From NCBI GenBank assembly GCA_963720725.1, contig CAVRGN010000003.1, forward strand, positions 806,001 through 870,000: a stretch of 64,000 nucleotides of DNA, read 5' to 3'. A program made the position numbers and the translations under genes. The first letter of the stretch is position 1; the number at the start of each line of letters is the position of its first letter. This DNA comes from Benzoatithermus sp963720725 (GTDB lineage Bacteria > Pseudomonadota > Alphaproteobacteria > Geminicoccales > Geminicoccaceae). Shown here in pieces: positions 52,348 through 61,218 of the stretch. The notes beneath the pieces are model-generated. The model was not told the DNA's origin and searched no databases. It worked only from the letters and a program-made list of their open reading frames with translations.

Positions 52348-53109
52348 TCACAGGGTCGACTGCAGGTGACCACCATCGACGACGATGCTGCTGCCGGTCA
52401 TGTAGGCCGAGGCATCGGAGGCGAGCAGCAGCAGCGCCCCGTCCAGTTCCTCGACCTTGCCCAGCCGGCGTTGAGGAATCCGGGCGATCAGGGCCTTGCC
52501 GACGTCGGACGAGAAGAAATCGCGGTTCAGGTCGGTCTCGATGTAACCCGGCGCGATCGCATTGACGCGGATCCGGTAGCGCGCCCATTCCAGCGCCAGT
52601 GCCCTGGTCAGTTGCACGAGGCCGGCCTTGGAGGCGGCATAGGGTGCGACGTGGCCGGCGACGCGAAAGCTCAGGATCGAGGCGACGTTGACGATGCTGC
52701 CGGCGAGCTTGGCCTCGATCAGGTGCTTCGCCGCCGCCTGCGCCACCAGCCAGGCACCCTTGAGGTTGGTGCCCATGATCTTGTCCCACTCGGCCGCATC
52801 GAGGTCGAGCGCGGAGCGGGTGGCGGTGACGCCCGAATTGTTGACGACGATGGTGGCCGGCCCGAGCCGCTGCGCGATCTCGGCCACGCCATGGGCGACG
52901 CTTTCGGGATCGGTGACGTCCATGGCCACCGCGATGGCACGGTCTCCGCCGATGGTCGCGACATTGGCCTCGAGCTGCTCCTTGCGGCGCGCCGCCAGCG
53001 CGACCCTGGCGCCGGCTCCAGCCAGCGTGCGCGCGAAGTGCAGGCCGAGCCCACCGGAGGCGCCCGTCACCAGGGCCACCTTGCCGGTGAGGTCGAAACG
53101 GTCAGCCAT
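52348..53109 (-). CDS. Short-chain dehydrogenase/reductase (FabG/PhaB-like)
   Basis: Protein of 253 aa. The NAD(P) motif is ALVTGASGGLGLHFARTLAG (about residues 12-31), followed by NNSGVT, the catalytic Ser in NVASILSF and the YAASK motif (Tyr and Lys) near residue 160. IRVNAIAPGYIETDLNRDFF and the final SSIVVDGGHLQ are classical. Its position 22 nt upstream of phaE suggests it supplies or processes 3-hydroxyacyl-CoA, but a different hydroxyacid substrate from the flanking cluster is equally possible. Confidence 0.9.
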   Translation of the reverse strand: MADRFDLTGKVALVTGASGGLGLHFARTLAGAGARVALAARRKEQLEANVATIGGDRAIAVAMDVTDPESVAHGVAEIAQRLGPATIVVNNSGVTATRSALDLDAAEWDKIMGTNLKGAWLVAQAAAKHLIEAKLAGSIVNVASILSFRVAGHVAPYAASKAGLVQLTRALALEWARYRIRVNAIAPGYIETDLNRDFFSSDVGKALIARIPQRRLGKVEELDGALLLLASDASAYMTGSSIVVDGGHLQSTL

Positions 53110-53172
53110 GTCGCCCCTCCCCCATGGCGGCCGGGGCGGCCGCGACGCCACGGCCAGCCCCGGCGTTCATTG

Positions 53173-53739
53173 TCAGGCCACGATCTCGGTGTCTTCCCGG
53201 TGCGGCTGCTGGTGCATCTGCTCGAACTGGATGTAGGCCACGTGCGTCTGGGTGTATTCCAAGAGCCCGTGCTTGCCGTCCGCACCGCCGATCCCGGAGC
53301 GCCCATGGCCGGCATGGTAGCCCTGCATCGCCTCGAAGTTCTCGCGGTTGACGTAGGTCTCGCCAAAATGGAGCTCGTTGCAGGCGCGCAGTGCCGTCTT
53401 GATGTCGTTGGTGTAGATCGACGAGGTCAGGCCGTACTCGCTGTCGTTGGCGTAGGCGATCGCCTCGTCCAGATCGCTGAAGGTGACCACCGGCAGCACC
53501 GGCCCGAACACCTCCTTCTGCACGATGTCCATGTCCTGGCGGCAGTTGACCAGCACGGTCGGCTCGAAATGGTTGCCGGCGCCGAGATCGGCCACCTTGC
53601 CGCCGGCAACCGGCTGGGCGCCCTGCGCCAGCGCGCCGTCGACCAAGTTCCTGATCTTCTCGACCCCGGCCTTGTTGATGATCGGGCCCATGTCGATCGG
53701 CTCGTTGCCCAAGGGATCGCCGTAGCGGGTCGACTTCAT
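53173..53739 (-). pseudogene. Aldehyde dehydrogenase, C-terminal remnant
   Basis: The frame encodes about 188 residues that match the last third of AldA-type aldehyde dehydrogenases: TRYGDPLGNEPIDMGPIINK, then FEPTVLVNCRQDMDIVQKEVFGPVLPVVTF and YGLTSSIYTNDIKTALRACNELHFGETYVNRENFEAMQGYHAGHGRSG. The NAD-binding domain and the catalytic Cys (about 290 residues) are missing. The upstream boundary falls within a few bases of the stop of the thiamine-diphosphate enzyme gene, which points to a deletion that joined the two. It cannot be an active dehydrogenase. Confidence 0.85.
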
Positions 53740-53750
53740 CTCGGCCGGGC

Positions 53751-55496
53751 CTAGCCTTCGCGCCGCTTGCGCTCGGCATCGTCCCATGCGGTCAACGCCT
53801 GAAAGTCCGGAACGAACCCCAGGCCCTTCTTGGAATCGGACGACACGACGGTCTGCGAGGTGACGACGTCGACCAGCGCCGGCGCGTTCGCCAGCGCGCG
53901 CTCGATGGCGCCGCGCAGATCCTCCGGCTTCTCCACCCGTTCGCCGTGCAGGCCGAACGCGCGCGCCATGGCGGCATAGTCGGAATGGGCCAGGAGCGTG
54001 CCGACCACGCGCCCGCCATAGTTGGCCTCCTGGTCGTAGCGCTCGATGTTCCAGGCGGCATTGTTGGAAACGATGAACACCGCCTTGGCGCCATGGCGGA
54101 CCGCGCTGTCGATCTCCATGGCGTTGATGCCGAAGGCCCCGTCGCCGGTGATGCAGATCACCTGCTTCGCGGGATAGGCCAGCGCCGCCGCGACCGCATA
54201 GGGAGCGCCGATGCCCAGGCAGCCGAAAGCGCCCGCATCCAGGTAGGTCTTGGCCTCGAGGCCGACGCGGGCGAAGCTGAGCAGGTCGCCGCCGTCGGCG
54301 ATCGCGATGTAGTCCGGGTCGGCCAGATCCCTGAGCGCGGCGAAGATCGCGTCGGGATGGATCTTGCCGTCGGCGCCCACGGTCTGCTTGGCCGCGGCAT
54401 CCGCGGCCTTCGCGGAGCGCTCCTGATGCCGCCGGCGCAGCCCTTCGGTCCAGTTCCGGTCGACCGCGGGCTCACGGTTGCCCGCCGCCTCGACGATGGC
54501 CGCCAGTGCCAGCGCCGGCGTCGCGAACAGCTCCGGCTCGCCGCGCCGATTGTCGATCAGCTCGCCGGCGGTATCGGCGATGCGGACGAAGCGGGCGTTG
54601 GGGAACACGGCCGGTGAGCCGTAGCCCATCTGATAGTCAAGCTTGCGGCCGATCACGACGACGAGGTCGGCCTCGGTCATCGCCGCCGCCCGCATGGCGC
54701 CCACCACGGCCGGATGCTCGGCGGGCACCAGCCCCCGGCTTTCCTGGGTGTCGAGATAGGCCGCACCGGTCCGGTCGAGGAGCTGCACCAGCTCGGCTGC
54801 CGCCTGCTTGGCGCCGCGCCCGGTCATGACCAGCGGTCGCTTGGCGGACCAGATGGCGTCGACCGCGGCGGCGACACCGGCCGGATCCGGCGGCAGCGTG
54901 CGCGTGGGCTTGGGCCGCATCCAGTCGTCGAGCACGAGGCGCGGCGGGACATGCGTGCGCAGCACGTCGGTCGGGATCTCGAGATAGACCGGGCCGGGCT
55001 CGCCCAAATCGCCCATGGCACGCGCCACGCCCTCGTCCAGCTCGCGGATCACCTGCTCGGCGACGCGCAGCGTGCGGGCGAGATTGCTCACCGGGCGCAG
55101 GATGTCGACATGCGGGATGTCCTGCAGCGGGCCCATGTTCGCCTGCGGGCGCGAGGTGCAGCCGCCGATGAGCAGCACCGGCACCCGTGCCAGCATGGCG
55201 TTGGCGACCGCGGTCACGGTGTTGGTGACGCCAGGACCAGCGGTCACCATGGCCACGCCCAGCTGCCCCGTGAGCTCGGCATGGGCGTGGGCCATGTGCA
55301 CGGCGGCACCCTCGTCGCGCACGTCGACGATGCGGATGCCCAGACGTGCCAGATGGTCCCAGATCGGCTGGATGTGCCCGCCCTGGAGGCCGAACACCCG
55401 GTCGACGCCGCGAGCCTGGAGAAAGCGCGCGATCCAGGCAGCACAGGCGTTCAGGTCGGCGTTGAGGTCAATCGTGCCGCTCGCAGCGTTGCTCAT
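53751..55496 (-). CDS. Thiamine-diphosphate-dependent enzyme (acetolactate synthase-like lyase)
   Basis: Protein of 581 aa with the three ThDP-enzyme domains. The catalytic Glu is in VRDEGAAVHMAHAHAELTG and the first domain has VTAGPGVTNTVTAVANA. The middle domain has the FAD/ADP-fold segment VIGRKLDYQMGYGSP. The ThDP-binding motif starts at ITGDGAFGINAMEIDSAVRHG and includes NNAAWNIERYDQE. Members near acyl-CoA synthetases often act as 2-hydroxyacyl-CoA lyases or 2-oxoacid decarboxylases; true acetolactate synthase is less likely without a small subunit. It starts 3 nt after the acyl-CoA synthetase stop. Confidence 0.88.
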   Translation of the reverse strand: MSNAASGTIDLNADLNACAAWIARFLQARGVDRVFGLQGGHIQPIWDHLARLGIRIVDVRDEGAAVHMAHAHAELTGQLGVAMVTAGPGVTNTVTAVANAMLARVPVLLIGGCTSRPQANMGPLQDIPHVDILRPVSNLARTLRVAEQVIRELDEGVARAMGDLGEPGPVYLEIPTDVLRTHVPPRLVLDDWMRPKPTRTLPPDPAGVAAAVDAIWSAKRPLVMTGRGAKQAAAELVQLLDRTGAAYLDTQESRGLVPAEHPAVVGAMRAAAMTEADLVVVIGRKLDYQMGYGSPAVFPNARFVRIADTAGELIDNRRGEPELFATPALALAAIVEAAGNREPAVDRNWTEGLRRRHQERSAKAADAAAKQTVGADGKIHPDAIFAALRDLADPDYIAIADGGDLLSFARVGLEAKTYLDAGAFGCLGIGAPYAVAAALAYPAKQVICITGDGAFGINAMEIDSAVRHGAKAVFIVSNNAAWNIERYDQEANYGGRVVGTLLAHSDYAAMARAFGLHGERVEKPEDLRGAIERALANAPALVDVVTSQTVVSSDSKKGLGFVPDFQALTAWDDAERKRREG

Positions 55497-55499
55497 CGC

Positions 55500-57065
55500 T
55501 CAGCCTCCCTGGTTTGCCGTCAGTTGCGACTTGAGGACCCGGTGCAGGTTCTTGCCGGTGGCCGTGCGCGGCATCTCCGCGTCGCGCATGAACGAGCAGG
55601 CACGTGGCCGCTTGTAGCCGGCGAGCTTGTCCTTGGACCACGCGATCAGCTCGGCCTCGCTGACCATGCTGCCGTCCTTGAGAACCACGACCGCGTGCAC
55701 GTACTCGCCCCATTTCGGATCGGGCAACCCGACCACGGCCACGTCCTGGACCGCCGGGTGACCGGCGAGCACGGCCTCGACCTCGGAGGGATAGATGTTC
55801 TCCCCGCCGGAGATGATCATGTTGCTCTTGCGATCGACGAGCTGGATGTAGCCGTCCTCGTCGCGACGGGCCATGTCGCCGACCGTGCAGTAATCGCCGC
55901 GGAAGGCCTCGGCGGTCTTCTCCGGAAGCTTCCAGTAACGGTCGAAGGTGTAGGGGTTCGACGAGTAGAGCTCGCCGGCTTCGCCGTCCGGAACCTCGTT
56001 GCCGCTCTCGTCGAGAATCCTGATCGGCGCCGAGCCCACGCATTCCCGCCCGACCGAGCCCAGCTTGGTGAACTGCTCGTGGGGATGGAGCATGGTGACC
56101 CAGCCGGCTTCGCTCGAGCCGTAGAGTTCGAACAGCCCGGAGTTGGGAAACATCTCCATCACGGCGCGCTTGGTGTCCTGCCGCGCCGGGGCGGAGGAGA
56201 TCATCAGCTTGGTGACGCGGCTGAAGTCCGATTGCGCCCGCACCGCCGCGGGCAGCCCCAGCATCGTGATGTAGTGGGTCGGAACCAGGGAGGTGAAGCT
56301 TGAGCCCCCCTCCGCCAGCGTGCGCGCGGCGTGCTCGGGCTCGAAGCTCTTGCGCGAGTAGACCGCCGTCTCGGCACCGCAGTAGGCGAAGGCGCCGAAG
56401 AAGTTCAGCGAGTTGGCATGGCACATCGGCATGACGAGCAGGGCACCGTCACGGCGATGCAGGCCAAGCTCGATGTCGGTGAACAACGACAACAGCACAG
56501 CGGCCTGGTGGCTGCGCAGCACGCCCTTGGGCTTGCCGGTCGTGCCCGAGGTGTACATCAGCGTCCAGGGATCGCCGAGCGCCACATGCTGCTCGGGCTC
56601 GCTGTCGCTGGCAGCGGCGATCAGGCCCTCATAGTCGCGGTACCCGGCGGGGCAGGCCCCGTTGCCCAGATGGATCAGGTTGCCGGACGGCACGGGCAGG
56701 TCGGCGCGAACCTCCTCGACGAGGCCCAGCAGCTCGTCCTGGACGATGAGCGCCGTGGCCTCCGCGTTCTCGACGATGTAGCGCACGTCGGCGCTGGTGA
56801 GCCGAAAATTGATCGGCAGCGCGATCAGCCCGGCCTTGGCGGTGGCGGCGAAGATCTCCAGCCACTCGACGCAATTGTAGGCCAGGACGGCGACCCGGTC
56901 GCCCTTGGTCAAGCCGAGCCCGAGCAAGGCGTTGCCGAGGCGGCAGGAGCGCTCGTTCCACTGTCGAAAGCTCATGGCGCGATCGAGATCGCGCGCCCCC
57001 GAAGCATCGCCCAGCACACGAGCGTGGACGGTCAACATCTGACCGAGGGTCAACATCTCTTTCAT
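55500..57065 (-). CDS. Acyl-CoA synthetase (AMP-forming ligase)
   Basis: Protein of 521 aa. The P-loop-like motif is TLMYTSGTTGKPKGVLRSHQ (about residues 155-174). ELYGSSEAGWVTMLHP is the A5 motif, YCTVGDMARRDEDGYIQLVDRKSNMIISGGENIYPSEVE the A7/A8 region and PRTATGKNLHRVL the C-terminal catalytic Lys. It activates a carboxylic acid to its CoA ester; the chain type is not predictable. Start 57065 begins MKEMLTLGQM. It is probably an operon with the ThDP enzyme and the downstream SDR-phaE-phaC genes. Confidence 0.93.
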   Translation of the reverse strand: MKEMLTLGQMLTVHARVLGDASGARDLDRAMSFRQWNERSCRLGNALLGLGLTKGDRVAVLAYNCVEWLEIFAATAKAGLIALPINFRLTSADVRYIVENAEATALIVQDELLGLVEEVRADLPVPSGNLIHLGNGACPAGYRDYEGLIAAASDSEPEQHVALGDPWTLMYTSGTTGKPKGVLRSHQAAVLLSLFTDIELGLHRRDGALLVMPMCHANSLNFFGAFAYCGAETAVYSRKSFEPEHAARTLAEGGSSFTSLVPTHYITMLGLPAAVRAQSDFSRVTKLMISSAPARQDTKRAVMEMFPNSGLFELYGSSEAGWVTMLHPHEQFTKLGSVGRECVGSAPIRILDESGNEVPDGEAGELYSSNPYTFDRYWKLPEKTAEAFRGDYCTVGDMARRDEDGYIQLVDRKSNMIISGGENIYPSEVEAVLAGHPAVQDVAVVGLPDPKWGEYVHAVVVLKDGSMVSEAELIAWSKDKLAGYKRPRACSFMRDAEMPRTATGKNLHRVLKSQLTANQGG

Positions 57066-57346
57066 CGGCGGCCTCCCCGAAACCATCTGCAACCGGCGTC
57101 TTTTTGCGCCGGTTGCGGCTCCGCCTAGTGTCTGTCGACTTGCAGGCGCTCGGTTGAAACGATCAGGGCCGCCCGAGGAGCGTCAACCTCGCGCCAGGCC
57201 CGCGGATGGGAGAGCCGGCCAGCTGCAGTCATGGACCGCTTTTTCCAGGTCGGCAGCGCGGGACGTGTTTCCGGCAGCCGGCGCAGCCCGTAGCGGTCTT
57301 GGGATCTCCTTTGCGATCCATTGGCAGCCTCCCAGGTAGCTGTTGC

Positions 57347-57715
57347 CTACACAGTTTTGCCGAGTTCCTCGGGCGTCAAGATGTCGGGACGGGTGATCGC
57401 CACGGCCCGGATCGCACGCGCATAGAGGGCCCGATGAAGACGAGAGTCGCCATCGTGGCGGCCGGCGCGGAGGGCCTTGCCGAGCGCCCTTGCCGGCTCG
57501 TCCGTCGTGTCGGCAGGTCCGGCAAACGCCTGCACGGCGCTGTCCGCCGCACACAGTTGCCCGTTCACCGCCAGCTCGCGCTCGACCATCTTCAGGGCGT
57601 TCGCCACCATCAGCGCCGCGAAGCGCTGTGGCCCCGCCAATCCGGGCAGGACCTCCGTCACCAGCGCGTCACGCGCGGCCTGAAGCAGATCTGCGCCGGC
57701 GGTCTCATCCGCCAT
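57347..57715 (-). CDS. DUF6285 protein
   Basis: Protein of 122 aa, entirely helical in appearance: ADLLQAARDALVTEVLPGLAGPQRFAALMVANALKMVERELA and SRLHRALYARAIRAVAITRPDIL. This family is repeatedly found downstream of phosphotransferase and acyl-CoA dehydrogenase genes, as here, and its function is unknown. The start at 57715 overlaps the end of the phosphotransferase gene by 11 nt. Confidence 0.88.
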   Translation of the reverse strand: MADETAGADLLQAARDALVTEVLPGLAGPQRFAALMVANALKMVERELAVNGQLCAADSAVQAFAGPADTTDEPARALGKALRAGRHDGDSRLHRALYARAIRAVAITRPDILTPEELGKTV

Positions 57716-58751
57716 GTGCGAGCCTCCAGGCGGCGGGGTCGGTGCTGCGGACGATGGCGAGCTCGAGCTCGGGCACGATCCGCCCGGTGAGCGCCAGCTC
57801 AAGCGAGCGCTGACGCCCGGAGGAATGACGCTCGCCCTGCTCAAGGGCGATCACCGCCCAACGCAGATGGGCGACCATCTCCCAATAGCGGACCGCCGCG
57901 TCGTCGATGCGGCCGCCGCCCGCCTCGTAGCCACGGTAGAACTCTGCGCGCGGCGCGATTCCGCCCGCCTCCAGGTCGGGGCGGCCGAAGCGCCAGCACT
58001 CGGCGCAGAACCATCCCAGATCGGCCATCGGGTCGCCCCAGCCGGCGAACTCCCAGTCGAGGATCGCCGTCAGGCCGTTCTGGTCGACCAGATAATTGCC
58101 GGTGCGAAAGTCATTGTGGATCAGCACGGAGCGCGCGCAGTCGGGTGCGTGCAGTTCCGCCCAACGCAGGCCCCACTCCAGGGCCGGACGGGCGGCGCCG
58201 AGCTGGTCGAGCGTGGCACGCATGGTGTCGATCGTCGCCTGCGCCGGGGACGCCGGCGGTGGGCCGAGGAACCGCAAGGAGGGCTGATCCGGCCGGATGG
58301 TGTGGATGCGCGCCAGCTCGCGGCCGAGCCGGGCGGCGAGCGCATCGCGATCGCCGCCGAGGCTGCGATCCTTGACGATCCGCGGTCCGAGACCGACGCC
58401 TTCGACCAGAGCGGCGACCGAGAAGCCATCGCCCAGGACGAAGGGGTCGTCACAATAACCGACCGGCGTCGGCACCAGCACACCGGCGGCATGAGCGGCG
58501 GCGAGCAGCGCGAACTCCGCGGCACGGCTGTGGCTGGAGGCGATCGTCGCAGCCGCATTGCGCCGCAGGACGAAATGCGAGGTCTCCGCCTCCGGAGAGG
58601 AGTCCTGCCGGCAGATGAGCCGCCAGTTCTCCTGGATGGCCCCGCCTGCGAGCGGCTCCACCGCGACGATCCGCAAGGCGGGCCGGTCCAGCTGGTGGGC
58701 GAGCCAGCAGGCGAGCGCGTGGAGGCGCGCCGGATCCTGGGCGAAGCTCAA
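57705..58751 (-). CDS. Phosphotransferase family protein (APH/ACAD10-like kinase)
   Basis: Protein of 348 aa with the aminoglycoside-phosphotransferase kinase fold. The nucleotide Lys region is around FVLRRNAAAT. The Brenner motif is LIHNDFRTGNYLVDQNG (catalytic Asp and Asn) and the metal Asp motif is AILDWEFAGWGDPMADLGWF. In ACAD10/11-type systems such kinases phosphorylate 4-hydroxyacyl-CoA, after which the partner dehydrogenase-like enzyme eliminates phosphate. The adjoining acyl-CoA dehydrogenase gene (4-nt overlap) supports this role by analogy. Confidence 0.9.
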   Translation of the reverse strand: MSFAQDPARLHALACWLAHQLDRPALRIVAVEPLAGGAIQENWRLICRQDSSPEAETSHFVLRRNAAATIASSHSRAAEFALLAAAHAAGVLVPTPVGYCDDPFVLGDGFSVAALVEGVGLGPRIVKDRSLGGDRDALAARLGRELARIHTIRPDQPSLRFLGPPPASPAQATIDTMRATLDQLGAARPALEWGLRWAELHAPDCARSVLIHNDFRTGNYLVDQNGLTAILDWEFAGWGDPMADLGWFCAECWRFGRPDLEAGGIAPRAEFYRGYEAGGGRIDDAAVRYWEMVAHLRWAVIALEQGERHSSGRQRSLELALTGRIVPELELAIVRSTDPAAWRLAHGG

Positions 58752-59938
58752 TTCCAGAACTCCAGGCCCTGCTCACGCCACGCCGCGGCGATCACCATCT
58801 CGTGGACCTCGCTGGCCCCATCGACCAGCCGCGCCTGGCGGGCATAGCGGTAGATCCACTCCGCCACCGTGTCCTTGGAATAGCCGCGCGCACCCTGCAG
58901 CTGGATCGCCGTGTCGGCCGCCAAATGCAGCGTGTCCGCGACCTGCACCTTCGCCAGCGAGATCTCGGTCCGAGCACGCTCGCCCTGGTCGAGCTTCCAG
59001 GCCGCCTTGAACACCAGCAGCCGGCCGATCTCGATCGCCATGGCGAGGCGGCCGAGCTTGCCCTGCACGCTCTCCCGATCGGCGAGGCGCGTCCCGAAGG
59101 CGTAGCGCTCCTCGACGTAGGGCTGGGCGATCTCCAGGCACCGTGTCGCCAGTCCGAGCCAGCGCATGCAATGGGTGAGCCGGGCGGGACCGAGGCGGAT
59201 CTGCGTCGCCTTGAGCCCGTCGCCGACAGCCATGAGCACGTTCTCGTCGTCGATCTCGAGGCCGGTGAAGATCAGTTCGCAATGGCCGCCATGCTCCTCC
59301 GGCCCCATGATCGGAATGCGCCGCACGATCTCCCAGCCAGGCTGATCGCGGTCGAACAGGAACGCCGACAGTCCGCGCCGCGAGTCGTCCGAGGTGCGGG
59401 CGATCAGGATGAAGTGCTTGGCCTCGCCCGCGCCGGTGATGAACCATTTGCGGCCTTCGACCAACCAGCGCCCGCCGCGCCGGACCGCGCGGGTGCGGAT
59501 CATGCCTGGGTCCGAGCCGCCGCCTGGCGCCGGCTCGGTCATCGCGAACGCCGAGCGCGCCCGGCCCTCGACGATCGGGCGCAGCCAGCGGTCCTGCTGG
59601 GCGGGCGTGCCGACCTTGGCGAGCAGCATCATGTTGCCGTCGTCGGGCGCCGCGGCGTTGAAGGTCACCGGCCCGAAGATCGAGCGGTTGGCCTCCTGAT
59701 ACATGACCGCCATCGCGAGGCGGGACAGGCCCATTCCGCCAAGCTCCTGCGGCGTCTGCGGGGCCCACAGGCCAGCGGCCACGGCCCGGGTTCGCAGCGC
59801 TGCCAGACGATCGAGCCGGATGTTCTCGTGCTCGTCCCAGCTCGTGCGGTCACACTCGACCGGCATGATGACGTCGCCGACGAAGGCGCGGGTGCGGCGG
59901 CGCAGGCTGTCGAGTTCCGGCGTGAGGGCGAAATCCAT
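58748..59938 (-). CDS. Acyl-CoA dehydrogenase (ACAD10/11-like)
   Basis: Protein of 396 aa. The FAD and substrate signatures are FAMTEPAPGGGSDPGMIRT, KWFITGAGEAKHFILIARTSD, IQLQGARGYSKDTVAEWIYRYARQARLVDGASEVH and the start MDFALTPELDSLRRRTRAF. The R-x-x-D-G-x-x-E-V-H ending resembles ACAD10/11 and medium-chain enzymes. The catalytic base Glu is not obvious, as is common in this branch. Start 59938 matches the family; the ORF continues upstream without homology. It is divergent from the TetR gene, which could regulate it. Confidence 0.92.
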   Translation of the reverse strand: MDFALTPELDSLRRRTRAFVGDVIMPVECDRTSWDEHENIRLDRLAALRTRAVAAGLWAPQTPQELGGMGLSRLAMAVMYQEANRSIFGPVTFNAAAPDDGNMMLLAKVGTPAQQDRWLRPIVEGRARSAFAMTEPAPGGGSDPGMIRTRAVRRGGRWLVEGRKWFITGAGEAKHFILIARTSDDSRRGLSAFLFDRDQPGWEIVRRIPIMGPEEHGGHCELIFTGLEIDDENVLMAVGDGLKATQIRLGPARLTHCMRWLGLATRCLEIAQPYVEERYAFGTRLADRESVQGKLGRLAMAIEIGRLLVFKAAWKLDQGERARTEISLAKVQVADTLHLAADTAIQLQGARGYSKDTVAEWIYRYARQARLVDGASEVHEMVIAAAWREQGLEFWN

Positions 59939-60208
59939 GGGACCGTCGGCGCTAGCTGCTGGGAAGCTCGAGGAGCGCCGCGCGAGCGACAGACCAGGGC
60001 CCGGCGCCCGCGCCGCAGCCGAACGTAGCAGTCGACTTGCCTGCCATCCGATTCTCTGCCTCGATCGAACGCCGCGCGCCCGTAGATTGCGAGCGAGCGT
60101 TCGTTCTTTATGCCGGTCGGCCCGGATTGGCAAGAGGCTTGTCGACATTTCGTCTATCGCCGGATAGCTACGCCTTTTGGCTCTCCCACATCCACGAGAC
60201 GATCCACG

Positions 60209-60916
60209 ATGAGTTTGTATGCCCAATTCAAGGAGCGCTTCGATCAGGATCAGGACGCCATCTGGCGGCAAATATTCATTGCGAACAAGAATACGATCAA
60301 AATAAAAAAGGAAAAATTCGCCATACGGAGCATTCAACTGATCATCACCTCTACTATCGAGCTAAGCAACAAAAACGGTTTCCGCGCAATGAGTTTGCGA
60401 GATCTGAGTGACGATACCGGAATTAGCATGGGGGCGCTCTACTCGTATATTGAGAGCAAGAAGCGCCTGATGGAAATCATCCTGGCCCAGGTGCTGAATC
60501 TGGTGGAGACGACGATTGGTGCCGAGGAGGTCAGGCAGCTTGAGCCGCAGGAGCGCCTGCGCTGGCTGCTGCGCAATCATGTCTTTTTGTCGGAAATCAT
60601 GCAGCCTTGGTTCTTCTTCGCCTACATGGAGGCGAAGAGCTTCGACCGCGTCGGCAAGCGCATGGCGATCGCCAATGAGCTGCACACCGAAGGCCTGATC
60701 GCCTCGTGCCTCGCTGATGGCGCGAACAGCGGCGTGTTCCGGCGGGTCGATCCGGTCATGACCGCCTCGCTGATCAAGCCGCTTCTGCAGGACTGGTACC
60801 TGAAGCGCTGGAAATACAGCCGGCGGGGCATCGGGCCGGACGCATACGCAGAGTGGATCATCGATTTTGTCGAAGCGTTCCTGCGCCCCACGGGCTTCCG
60901 GGACGCCTCGAACTAG
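60209..60916 (+). CDS. TetR-family regulator with low-GC N-terminal part
   Basis: Protein of 235 aa. The DNA-binding domain is at about residues 35-85: STIELSNKNGFRAMSLRDLSDDTGISMGALYSYIESKKRLMEI is the TetR helix-turn-helix. The ligand domain ends with a helix of PDAYAEWIIDFVEAFLRPTG. The first 90 codons are markedly A/T-rich (for example around 60285-60320), in contrast to the GC-rich second half. The start follows GAGACGATCCACG. It is divergent from the acyl-CoA dehydrogenase gene across 270 bp and may control it or the PQQ-related genes downstream. Confidence 0.88.
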   Translation: MSLYAQFKERFDQDQDAIWRQIFIANKNTIKIKKEKFAIRSIQLIITSTIELSNKNGFRAMSLRDLSDDTGISMGALYSYIESKKRLMEIILAQVLNLVETTIGAEEVRQLEPQERLRWLLRNHVFLSEIMQPWFFFAYMEAKSFDRVGKRMAIANELHTEGLIASCLADGANSGVFRRVDPVMTASLIKPLLQDWYLKRWKYSRRGIGPDAYAEWIIDFVEAFLRPTGFRDASN

Positions 60917-60981
60917 GCGCGTGACACCTCCAGGCCGCACGACCTCACCCGCCAACCGCAAGCGCAATTCGGCCGCCGAGG

Positions 60982-61149
60982 CTACTGGCGCCTCCGGTCA
61001 GCTACGAGCTCGACGGCAAGCAGTACATCTCCGTCGTCACCGGCTGGGGCGTGGATGCCGGTCGCTTCCAGTTGTTCATCGACCAGTCCCGGGGGACGAA
61101 GACCGACGTCCCGCTCGGCGGCACCGTTCACGTGTTCGCCGTCGATTGA
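60982..61149 (+). pseudogene. C-terminal stub of a PQQ-dependent alcohol dehydrogenase
   Basis: The last 55 codons of a quinoprotein are readable: LLAPPVSYELDGKQYISVVTGWG, which is the final propeller strand of PQQ-ADH/XoxF proteins, and GGTVHVFAVD before the stop. There is no start codon or upstream part; about 500 codons are missing, replaced by the 3' flank of the TetR gene. It is followed by a XoxJ-like gene, the usual neighbour of such dehydrogenases. Confidence 0.8.
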
Positions 61150-61218
61150 CCAATGTTCGCGCGGCTTGCCATCGTGGGGGCCGCGCATCTCTTGCCGACG
61201 GACGAGGGGGCCGCCTTG

